Of a DNA stretch of 64,000 nt, positions 25,613 to 33,162 are shown in pieces. How positions within the stretch are numbered: the first letter of the stretch is position 1; each line of letters begins with the position of its first letter. The notes beneath the pieces are model-generated. The model had not been told where the DNA came from. It made no database searches and worked only from the letters and a program-made list of their open reading frames with translations. Made by a program: the position numbers and the translations under genes. Where the stretch lies: the NCBI GenBank assembly GCA_036787895.1, contig DAIQOK010000001.1, forward strand, positions 342,278-406,277, in the 5' to 3' direction. This stretch comes from UBA7662 sp036787895 (GTDB lineage Bacteria; Bacteroidota; Bacteroidia; UBA7662).

Positions 25613-26317
25613 TTAGTGATTCTGCGTCATCCAAGCGTTTAATAATCGCCGCATCTCAACTACACCCTCACTAGCTGTCGCACGCAAAGTGGTCAATGCC
25701 TGCAATCCGGAAGCCGACACGGGTTCGGGATCGATGAGGTATTTTGGAATATGGATCGGGGCTTCGAAAATCAAACCTGCGGCAGGATAAACTTGGAGCG
25801 ATGTACCGATTACAGCAAAAAAATCTGCAGTTCGTACCACTTCCATGGCCCTTTCATATTCTGGTACTGCCTCGCCAAACCATACGATATGGGGTCGCAA
25901 TTGACTTCCGCTTTCACACAAATCACCCCACAACAAATCACCGGGCCAATCCCTGATGTCGCGCGTATGCAAGCTACTTCTTACCTGATCCAATCGGCCA
26001 TGCAGATGAATTACCCGGCTCGAACCTGCCTTTTCATGCAATGTGTCAACATTTTGGGTGACTATGCTGATGTCAAATTCCGCTTCCATGGCGGCTAAAG
26101 TCAGGTGACCGGCATTCGGTTGGGCTTCCAGGGCTGCAGTACGGCGCATATTGTAGAATTCAAGCACTTTTTGCGGGTTTTTATGCCAACCCTCGATGCT
26201 GGCCACCTCCATGATGTCGTAGCCCTCCCATAAACCACCGGCACCCCGGAATGTTCCCAGTCCACTTTCGGCACTCATGCCTGCACCGGTTAATACAACT
26301 AAATGTGGTTTTTTCAT
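25613..26317 (-). CDS. cobB: NAD-dependent sirtuin deacylase, zinc-ligand-free
   Basis: The 234-residue class III sirtuin has the NAD-binding 'GAGMSAESGLGTFRG' (residues 11-25), 'TQNVDTLHEKAG' and catalytic His106 ('HLHG'). Tyr55 and Arg58 ('FYNMRR') match the YxxR pair that selects succinyl or malonyl lysine in SIRT5/CobB, so a desuccinylase role is likely. The protein contains only one Cys, so the usual four-Cys zinc site is absent. Its start overlaps the NlpC/P60 gene by 4 bp. Confidence 0.9.
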   Translation of the reverse strand: MKKPHLVVLTGAGMSAESGLGTFRGAGGLWEGYDIMEVASIEGWHKNPQKVLEFYNMRRTAALEAQPNAGHLTLAAMEAEFDISIVTQNVDTLHEKAGSSRVIHLHGRLDQVRSSLHTRDIRDWPGDLLWGDLCESGSQLRPHIVWFGEAVPEYERAMEVVRTADFFAVIGTSLQVYPAAGLIFEAPIHIPKYLIDPEPVSASGLQALTTLRATASEGVVEMRRLLNAWMTQNH

Positions 26318-26829
26318 CGGATACGGCCTCCGTAAATGCGCTGTTTACTGTAGTAAATATCTTCCAGGTGGTCGATTCGTACACCTTTGGAGGTGGAAGC
26401 ATGTACAAAACGGCCATTTTGCAGATAAATGCCTACATGGCCTACTTTACCACTTTTATTCAAATCAAAAAACACCAAATCGCCCATTTCAAGGGCGTTC
26501 ACATTGCGTTTTTCTGCTTCTTTAAACAAACTGGCTGTATTTCTCGCTACGACTTTTTTATGAAATTCGAGAAAATACTGATGTACAAAACCGGAACAAT
26601 CCACGCCTCGGGTGGTGGTTCCTCCCAAACGATAAGGCGTACCCCACCAGTAGTCGATAAATCGATATTGAGGCAGATGTTGAGTTTTGACTGGCTCACC
26701 AACGAGCGAGGTGTATTTGTCGAGCAAAAGTCGGTCGGCGGCACTTAACTCCAAACTGCTGCTGCTCTTACGTTTACAGGCAACAGTAGTCATCAACAGG
26801 CAAATCAACAGGGTTAACGGTCTACGCAT
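26314..26829 (-). CDS. NlpC/P60-family cell-wall peptidase lipoprotein
   Basis: The 171-residue protein has a lipoprotein signal peptide with Cys18 ('TTVAC'), then a C40 peptidase domain with catalytic Cys78 ('VDCSGF'), His131 ('VGHVGIY') and a third polar residue His143 ('RFVHAS'). Such enzymes cut D-Glu-diaminopimelate bonds in peptidoglycan stem peptides. It lies between a small lipoprotein gene and the sirtuin gene in the argS operon. Confidence 0.9.
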   Translation of the reverse strand: MRRPLTLLICLLMTTVACKRKSSSSLELSAADRLLLDKYTSLVGEPVKTQHLPQYRFIDYWWGTPYRLGGTTTRGVDCSGFVHQYFLEFHKKVVARNTASLFKEAEKRNVNALEMGDLVFFDLNKSGKVGHVGIYLQNGRFVHASTSKGVRIDHLEDIYYSKQRIYGGRIR

Positions 26830-26888
26830 CTACCAAAATTAGGGCTTAAACCCATTTTTCAGCGTGCTAACCAATAATTTTAACCGAA

Positions 26889-27254
26889 TTACAACGACCA
26901 GCGGCTGTAGTACAAGCGGCGCTTTACGGTATCAATGATGGCTTCTTCACTTTCGACCTTGCCAATCGCATGCTGATAGATATAATCCACCCCCTCCTGT
27001 CGCCAGCTGCTGTCGCTTGGCAGACTTTTCATCAGCAAACCAAAATTTTCGGCATCAAACTGCAGCTGAATATTAATTTCATACTGCCTGCCCATAAATC
27101 CTTTTTCGCTGCTTTCGTTTTTCAGTACTTCGTACGATGGCGGTAGCCGAATGCCACTATGCTCGCTAATCAGGTCGATGCGTAAATCCTCGAGGCAAGC
27201 ACTGAAAGTCAGCGTAAACAGGAGGAAAACAGCTAAAAATATCTTCTTGTGCAT
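26889..27254 (-). CDS. small hypothetical lipoprotein
   Basis: The 121-residue protein has a signal peptide with a lipobox 'TFSAC' (Cys about residue 20). The mature domain of about 100 residues contains 'SGIRLPPSYEVLKNESSEKGFMGRQYEINIQLQ' in two parts, consistent with a small alpha/beta fold, but no family was recognised. It starts 3 bp after the argS stop, so it is probably cotranscribed. Confidence 0.65.
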   Translation of the reverse strand: MHKKIFLAVFLLFTLTFSACLEDLRIDLISEHSGIRLPPSYEVLKNESSEKGFMGRQYEINIQLQFDAENFGLLMKSLPSDSSWRQEGVDYIYQHAIGKVESEEAIIDTVKRRLYYSRWSL

Positions 27255-27257
27255 AAA

Positions 27258-29045
27258 TTACATACGTTCTGGGGCTTCAATACCTACCAATGCCAGGGCC
27301 CGCTTGAGGGTTGCTGCAGTATTGACCAACAACTGCAGGCGGAAAGTTCGACGGTCGACATCGGCTTCGATGAGCACGGGACAATCGTGGTAAAAACGGT
27401 TGAAGGCAGTGGCAAGATCGTAAGCATACTGACATACTAAAGCCGGGCTCAGGCGTTGGTCGGCTTCGGCTACCACTTCCCGGTATTGCAGCAATAATTT
27501 GAGCAATTCTCGCTCGGCATCTTGTAATTCCGCTATTTCGCCCTTAAAAGTGGTCGATAAACCTGTTTCAGCTGCTTTGCGCAAGATAGAGCAAATGCGG
27601 GCGTGGCTATATTGAATAAACGGACCGGTATTGCCCTGCAGGTCGATCGACTCCTCTGGGTTAAACAACATGCGTTTTTGCGGGTCGACCTTGAGGATAA
27701 AATACTTGAGGGCCCCAAGACCAATCATACGGTAAAGTTCCTCCTTCTCCGCTTCCGACATACCTTCAAGTTTGCCCGATTCGTTGGTTTTGAGTTTCGC
27801 AGCTTCGATCACTTCTTCAATCAGATCGTCGGCGTCCACCACTGTGCCTTCTCGTGATTTCATTTTGCCGCTGGGCAAATCCACCATCCCATAACTGAGA
27901 TGAAAACATTGTTTTGCCCACGCATAGCCAAGTTTATCGAGCACTTTGAACAACACTTTGAAGTGGTAGTCCTGTTCGTTACCCACGGTATAAATGGTAC
28001 TATCCATTTGCCATTCGTTGTAACGTTCTATGGCTGTACCAATGTCTTGGGTCATATACACAGCCGTGCCATCGCTACGCAGCAGCACTTTTTCATCGAG
28101 CCCATCTTCCCGCAAATCTACCCAAACCGAGCCATCTTCCTTTTGGGTAAAAACCCCTTTGGCTACGCCTTCAAGTACTTTGTCTTTGCCGAGTAAATAA
28201 GTCTCCGACTCGTAATAACTTTTATCAAAATCGACGCCCAAACGTTTGTAAGTAGCATTGAAACCGGCATAAACCCAATTATTCATGGTCTTCCAGAGCG
28301 TAATAACTGCTGGGTCGCCAGCTTCCCAGGCACGCAGCATGTTTTGGGCTTCGAGCAAGATGGGGGCTTGTTTTTTGGCTTCGTCTTCGCTTTTTCCGGC
28401 AGCTACAAGGGCACTCACCTCTTCTTTAAAGGCCTTGTCGTAGGCTACATAATACTTACCGACCAGCTTATCCCCCTTTAAACCGCTGCTTTCCGGCGTT
28501 TCGTCCGCGCCGAACTTTTGCCAGGCCACCATCGATTTGCAGATGTGAATGCCACGATCGTTGATAATCTGGACTTTCACCACCTCATCGCCTGCCTCAG
28601 CTTTGATGTTACTGACGGCATAACCCAGTAAATTATTGCGAATATGGCCCAAATGAAGCGGTTTGTTGGTGTTGGGAGAAGAGTATTCAACCACCGTTCG
28701 GCGACCGTTTTTCGGCCAGGCCGTAGCACCAGCTTGTCCTAAAAACGACAGCCAATAGGCATCCGAAAGGGTGATGTTCAGAAATCCTTGCACCAATTCG
28801 GTAGCTACAATCAAAGGCTGCTGCTCAAATTTGACCTCCTTCAAAACAGCCGACAACTCCTGACCCAACAAAGCCGGGTTTGTCTTGAGCATTTTGAGGA
28901 GCGGAAAAAGCACCAGCGTGATATCTCCTTTAAAGTCCTTGCGGGTAGGGTTAAAAACGAGATTTAAGTCACTTTTTGAAACTTCATATTTTTCGGTAAT
29001 ATATTCCTCAATAACCGCTGAAAGCAATTTTTCCTGCGCCTGCAT
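27258..29045 (-). CDS. argS: arginyl-tRNA synthetase
   Basis: The 595-residue class I synthetase has the additional N-terminal domain, the HIGH motif as 'HLGHIRNN', the ArgRS-specific degenerate KMSKS region 'KMKSREGTVV', and the C-terminal anticodon-binding domain ('NTAATLKRALALVGI', ending in 'APERM'). It charges tRNA-Arg, such as the one at 23033. It begins 7 bp after the arginase gene, linking arginine catabolism and use in one transcript. Confidence 0.97.
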   Translation of the reverse strand: MQAQEKLLSAVIEEYITEKYEVSKSDLNLVFNPTRKDFKGDITLVLFPLLKMLKTNPALLGQELSAVLKEVKFEQQPLIVATELVQGFLNITLSDAYWLSFLGQAGATAWPKNGRRTVVEYSSPNTNKPLHLGHIRNNLLGYAVSNIKAEAGDEVVKVQIINDRGIHICKSMVAWQKFGADETPESSGLKGDKLVGKYYVAYDKAFKEEVSALVAAGKSEDEAKKQAPILLEAQNMLRAWEAGDPAVITLWKTMNNWVYAGFNATYKRLGVDFDKSYYESETYLLGKDKVLEGVAKGVFTQKEDGSVWVDLREDGLDEKVLLRSDGTAVYMTQDIGTAIERYNEWQMDSTIYTVGNEQDYHFKVLFKVLDKLGYAWAKQCFHLSYGMVDLPSGKMKSREGTVVDADDLIEEVIEAAKLKTNESGKLEGMSEAEKEELYRMIGLGALKYFILKVDPQKRMLFNPEESIDLQGNTGPFIQYSHARICSILRKAAETGLSTTFKGEIAELQDAERELLKLLLQYREVVAEADQRLSPALVCQYAYDLATAFNRFYHDCPVLIEADVDRRTFRLQLLVNTAATLKRALALVGIEAPERM

Positions 29046-29052
29046 CGTCTCC

Positions 29053-30009
29053 TTAAAGTATAGATTGGTTGGAAATGGAATTGGTGACTTTCACCAGTAT
29101 TTCGAAAGCCGTTTCGGCCATGATATTTTCTTTATCGAGGGTTGGATTCACTTCAACCATCTCAAAACAAACCACTTTCGGACTTGAAACCAGGTTCTGC
29201 AGCAACTTACCGGCTTCCCGCTCGTTGATGCCATTGGGTACAGGTGTACCGGTGCCCATGGATACTTTGGGGTCCATACTATCTACATCAAAGGAGATGT
29301 AAATGATATCACACTTATCGAGAGTAGATAAAGCTTCGAAAGCAACTTTCTCAACCCCTCTTTTGCGCACATCGGTAACCGTAAAGTTTCTGACTTTGTG
29401 TTTCTGCATCAGGTAATTCTCCTGCGGCTCTACGTCTCGTACAGCGATAAAAACCAGGTCTTCAAACTGAATTTTTGGTCCGGGGCCGCCCAGTGCTTTT
29501 AGTTTATTCCAGAAACCAATGGTTTTTTCATCGGGGACATTGGTTTTACAATCGATATTATCTTCAGCCGTAGCCATGGCCAGGGGCATGCCGTGCATAT
29601 TGCCAGATGGCGTAGTGTAGGGCGAATGTAAATCTGCATGGGCATCTACCCAGATCACACCTAAGCGTTTTTTCGGATAGGCCATTTTGATACCCGCGAT
29701 TGTTCCGGCAGCCGTGCTGTGGTCGCCAGCCAGTATCAATGGGAAACGATTTGCTTTGAGCGAATCAGCAACCTGTTTGGAGACATTATCGAGTACTTCG
29801 TATATCCCTTCCACATAACGGGCAAAAGGGTGGCGAACCGGCTCATACAACAGTTCGTTACGAACCGCAACTTCGGTGCCTTTGAGTTTGAGGAAAAACT
29901 TCGATGCGAAGTCGTGGGCAGCGATTTTGATGGCGTCGACGCCCAAACTGGCCCCACGTGTACCGGCGCCCAATTCCGACTTCACTTCAATTAGCTGTAA
30001 ATCTGACAT
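29053..30009 (-). CDS. rocF: arginase
   Basis: The 318-residue protein is a ureohydrolase with all Mn-binding segments: 'AGDHS', 'VDAHADLHSP' and 'SFDVDSMDP', plus 'GNMHGMPLA' near the substrate pocket. It should hydrolyse arginine to ornithine and urea. Agmatinase is the main alternative given the divergent arginine decarboxylase; the 'SGNMHGMP' segment and overall length fit arginase better. ATG at 30009 is used rather than a GTG nine bases upstream. It is the first gene of the long minus-strand run to floA. Confidence 0.85.
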   Translation of the reverse strand: MSDLQLIEVKSELGAGTRGASLGVDAIKIAAHDFASKFFLKLKGTEVAVRNELLYEPVRHPFARYVEGIYEVLDNVSKQVADSLKANRFPLILAGDHSTAAGTIAGIKMAYPKKRLGVIWVDAHADLHSPYTTPSGNMHGMPLAMATAEDNIDCKTNVPDEKTIGFWNKLKALGGPGPKIQFEDLVFIAVRDVEPQENYLMQKHKVRNFTVTDVRKRGVEKVAFEALSTLDKCDIIYISFDVDSMDPKVSMGTGTPVPNGINEREAGKLLQNLVSSPKVVCFEMVEVNPTLDKENIMAETAFEILVKVTNSISNQSIL

Positions 30010-30037
30010 AAAATGCACTTAGAATGCCCGAAAAAAC

Positions 30038-30045
30038 TAAATTTG
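30038..30045 (+). promoter_or_regulatory. -7 box (TAAATTTG) for arginine decarboxylase
   Basis: The octamer matches TAnnTTTG in the 63-base space between the divergent arginase and arginine decarboxylase start codons, with 27 bases to the decarboxylase ATG. Confidence 0.5.
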
Positions 30046-30072
30046 CGCTTCAATTAACAAGCTTTTCGGCCG

Positions 30073-31455
30073 ATGCAAAGTTATGCAGAATTTCTCGACT
30101 TAAGTGTCGGGTTCCCTCAGGATGGATTTAAGCTCATCGACGACGAGCTTTATTTCCAGGATATCAATCTGATGGAGCTGGCAGAGACCTTTGGTACTCC
30201 CCTGCGTTTTACGTATCTCCCGCTCATTTCGGAGAAAATTCAGATGGCCAAAAGGCTGTTTGAGCATGCTATCAAAAAGCACAACTACAAAGGCAACTAT
30301 ACCTATTGCTATTGTACGAAAAGCTCGCACTTCAAACATATACTTGAAGAAGCGCTCAAAAACGACATCAATCTCGAAACCTCCTCGGCTTTCGATATCC
30401 CCATCATCGAAGCCCTCGAACGCAAAGGCATGATTTCTAAAGACATCATGATCATCTGCAATGGTTTTAAGAAGGATTCGTATAAAGAAAATATCGTCGA
30501 CATCATCCACGACGGCTTCACCAATGTGATACCTGTACTCGACAACAAGGAAGAATTCAACTACTACGCCAACGAATTGGAAGTGCCAGTAAACCTTGGC
30601 ATCCGCATTTCGGTGGAGGAACAGCCAGATTATCCATTTTATACCAGTCGTTTGGGCATACGCGGCGATGAAGTGCTCGACTTTTACCAAAACAAAATCA
30701 AAGAAGATGACAACTTCAAAGTGAAGTTGTTGCACTTTTTTGTGAGTTCAGGCTTTAACGATACCCCGCATTTCTGGAACGAGCTCGAGAAGTTCGTAAA
30801 CGTTTATGTGAAGTTGAAAAAGGTTTGTCCTGATTTGGAGATGATTGATATCGGTGGTGGCCTTCCTTTCAAAAACACCCTCAGTTTCGACTACGATTAT
30901 ACCTATATGATCGACGAAATTGTGAACCGCATCAAAACCATCTGCAACGATAACGACATAGCTGAACCCAATATCGTGACCGAATTCGGCAGCTTTACAG
31001 TAGCCGAAGCCAGCGGTATTATCTTCAAAGTATTAGGCCGAAAACAGCAAAACGACCGGGAAAAGTGGTTGATGGTAGATGGTAGTCTCATCACCATGCT
31101 GCCCGATGTGTGGGCCATGAACCAAAAATTTATCCTTCTGCCGCTCAACAACTGGGATGCAGAATACGAACGCGTAAACCTCGGCGGCATCACCTGCGAT
31201 GGTCTAGATTTTTACAAAACCGAGCAAAACATTGCCTCCACCTGGATGCCGAAAACACGTAAGGCGCAATATGTAGGTTTCTTTCACACAGGTGCTTACC
31301 AGGAAACTTTGAGTGGCACCGGCGGCATTCATCACTGCCTGATTCCTACGCCACGCCATGTGCTGATCAGGAAAACCAAGGAGAACAATCTCGACTACCA
31401 ACTCTTCCAGGAAGAACAAAGCAGCAAGCAGGTGCTAAAAATTCTCGGATATTGA
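30073..31455 (+). CDS. speA: arginine decarboxylase, short PLP fold-III form
   Basis: The 460-residue protein is an alanine-racemase-fold decarboxylase. Lys83 in 'YCYCTKSSHF' is the expected PLP lysine, 'DIGGGLPF' binds the cofactor phosphate, and 'GGITCDGLDFY' carries the active-site Cys-Asp of the family. It lacks the long insertions of the roughly 650-residue E. coli SpeA, as is usual in Bacteroidota. It converts arginine to agmatine for polyamine synthesis. Divergent arrangement with arginase puts two competing uses of arginine at one intergenic region. Confidence 0.88.
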   Translation: MQSYAEFLDLSVGFPQDGFKLIDDELYFQDINLMELAETFGTPLRFTYLPLISEKIQMAKRLFEHAIKKHNYKGNYTYCYCTKSSHFKHILEEALKNDINLETSSAFDIPIIEALERKGMISKDIMIICNGFKKDSYKENIVDIIHDGFTNVIPVLDNKEEFNYYANELEVPVNLGIRISVEEQPDYPFYTSRLGIRGDEVLDFYQNKIKEDDNFKVKLLHFFVSSGFNDTPHFWNELEKFVNVYVKLKKVCPDLEMIDIGGGLPFKNTLSFDYDYTYMIDEIVNRIKTICNDNDIAEPNIVTEFGSFTVAEASGIIFKVLGRKQQNDREKWLMVDGSLITMLPDVWAMNQKFILLPLNNWDAEYERVNLGGITCDGLDFYKTEQNIASTWMPKTRKAQYVGFFHTGAYQETLSGTGGIHHCLIPTPRHVLIRKTKENNLDYQLFQEEQSSKQVLKILGY

Positions 31456-31462
31456 TGAAATG

Positions 31463-31494
31463 TTTGGGAGAAAAAATTGAATAAACTATATTTG
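31463..31494 (+). promoter_or_regulatory. promoter of the small basic protein gene
   Basis: A -33 TTTG (31463-31466) and a -7 TATATTTG (31487-31494) are separated by 20 bases, a close match to the Bacteroidota consensus. The ATG of the 47-residue gene follows 25 bases later. Confidence 0.65.
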
Positions 31495-31519
31495 CAGTCC
31501 ATTAGAAAAACCAACAGCC

Positions 31520-31663
31520 ATGGGTGTTACCTCACTGAAAAGAAAAGCCAGAAAAAACCGCACCGTTTCACGTCTGCGTACACAAGGTTTGAAAAAAGCG
31601 AAACTTGGCACCTATGCCAAACCCGCTACTGACGAAAAAAACAACGAAGGCAGCGCCGAATAA
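31520..31663 (+). CDS. 47-residue basic protein
   Basis: The frame opens with 'MGVTSLKRKARKNRTVSRL' and ends in a short acidic tail. The first 34 residues hold about 14 Lys/Arg, as in small ribosomal or nucleic-acid-binding proteins. It has its own strong promoter and a terminator 25 bases after the stop, so a short abundant transcript is expected. It is too short for routine gene calling. A ribosome-associated role is an inference from composition; no family can be named with confidence. Confidence 0.75.
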   Translation: MGVTSLKRKARKNRTVSRLRTQGLKKAKLGTYAKPATDEKNNEGSAE

Positions 31664-31687
31664 TCGGTAGTTGTACGTTTATCATAG

Positions 31688-31720
31688 AAGGCCGATACCC
31701 TGTGGGTATCGGCCTTTGCT
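31688..31720 (+). terminator. terminator of the small basic protein gene
   Basis: A 13-bp perfect stem (31688-31700 with 31704-31716) encloses a TGT loop and is followed by a short T-containing tail. The A-rich flank may let it also serve the minus strand. Confidence 0.8.
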
Positions 31721-31813
31721 GTTTATCGAAAAACCAACCCATAGCAGGGTGATTTTCCTTTTCAAACTCTTTGACTTGTACACCCTTTGTCGCAACATTT
31801 CACAATTACACGC

Positions 31814-33046
31814 TTACCCCTTCACTAAAGAAGGTGTTTTCCCATTAAATGGATTCATTCGGCCAACGATAGCGGCGTCCATACCGGCGGCCCGAACCAC
31901 CGCCCGGTCGCCAAAGCGATTCCGGATGTTGTCCATAGCCTTATAAAGGCTAATCATCTCCTGGGTATCGTCGAAAAGATTAATCTGGTAGCCGCCATGC
32001 ACCAGATCGCTGAAACGAACCCCTACCAATCGGATTAGCAGGCGACGGTTGTATAACTTATCGAACATCTCCAGCACTTTCGGAATCAACGTATGGTCGG
32101 CTGAGGTGTAGGAAATGTGCTGTTGCAGCGTATGGGTGTTAAAATCGGAATAACGGACTTTCACCATAACGCAGGCCGTGAGCTTTTGTCCTTTACGCAA
32201 CTGAAAAGCGAGTTGTTCGGCCATGGCAGCCAAGATGCCGCGTAATTTGACGATGTCGGTGGTGTCGCGCTCGAAGGTGCGTTCGGTCGACAGCGACTTC
32301 CGCTCGTGAAACGACACTACCGGGCTATTATCAATACCGTTGGCTTTGCGCCACAACTGGTTGCCGTTTTGTCCGAATACCCTTTCGAGCAACTCCATCG
32401 GCATTTCCTGTACCGTTCCCACATACTTCACCCCCAGGCCGCGTAGTGTCTGATACATCTTATCCCCCACCATAGGGATCTTCTTCACCGAAAGTGGCGA
32501 AAGAAAGGGCTTTTCGGTGCCTTTTACCACCTGAATCTGGTTGTTGGGCTTGGCTTCTCCGGTAGCCACCTTCGAAACCGTTTTGTTGGCCGACATCCCA
32601 AAGGAAATCGGCAGACCGCTTTCACGTATGATTTTCTGGCGCAGCTCGCTGGCTAGCTTAAAACAGCCGAAATAACGATCCATACCCGTCAAGTCGAGAT
32701 AAAACTCATCGATAGAGCTTTTTTCGAAAAGCGGCACCTGGTCGCGGATGATATCGGTAACCAACTGGCTGTATTTGGTGTAATTATCAAAACTCCCCCG
32801 GATAACCACCGCCTCGGGGCACAACTGACGGGCCATACGCATGGGCATACCGGCATGTATGCCAAAAACACGGGCTTCGTAACTGCATGAGGCCACTACT
32901 CCCCGGTCGCTGGTGCTGCCGATGAGAATGGGGCGCTGACCAATCCGACTGTCGAGCAGGCGCTCGACAGATACAAAAAAGGTGTCCAGATCCATATGGA
33001 CGATGGTGCGGTCGGCGATGGCCGGGTTTGTATCAGAGGATTTCAT
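31814..33046 (-). CDS. dinB: Y-family DNA polymerase IV
   Basis: The 410-residue translesion polymerase has the metal-binding 'HMDLDTFFVSVE' and 'SIDEFYLDLTG' carrying the catalytic Asp-Glu, the 'SYEARVFGIHAGMP' finger region, the thumb helix-hairpin-helix and a little-finger domain. ATG at 33046 is chosen because upstream codons are not conserved-looking. It lies 116 bp after the short dnaE gene on the same strand; such polymerase pairs serve damage-induced lesion bypass in many bacteria. Confidence 0.93.
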   Translation of the reverse strand: MKSSDTNPAIADRTIVHMDLDTFFVSVERLLDSRIGQRPILIGSTSDRGVVASCSYEARVFGIHAGMPMRMARQLCPEAVVIRGSFDNYTKYSQLVTDIIRDQVPLFEKSSIDEFYLDLTGMDRYFGCFKLASELRQKIIRESGLPISFGMSANKTVSKVATGEAKPNNQIQVVKGTEKPFLSPLSVKKIPMVGDKMYQTLRGLGVKYVGTVQEMPMELLERVFGQNGNQLWRKANGIDNSPVVSFHERKSLSTERTFERDTTDIVKLRGILAAMAEQLAFQLRKGQKLTACVMVKVRYSDFNTHTLQQHISYTSADHTLIPKVLEMFDKLYNRRLLIRLVGVRFSDLVHGGYQINLFDDTQEMISLYKAMDNIRNRFGDRAVVRAAGMDAAIVGRMNPFNGKTPSLVKG

Positions 33047-33162
33047 AAGGACAACAAATTGCGGGTAGGTGTTGACTTCTTTTGTCAATCAGAAAGCCTA
33101 TGAGCTGCAGCCTTTTTATGCCCTTGGTGGGGCAGCTCTTTTCGCCTGCTTTGTACCGGTAC

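Noticed and set aside
30100..30735. 211-codon open frame opposite arginine decarboxylase
   Set aside because: It is a shadow of speA on the other strand with biased hydrophobic composition and no start context.
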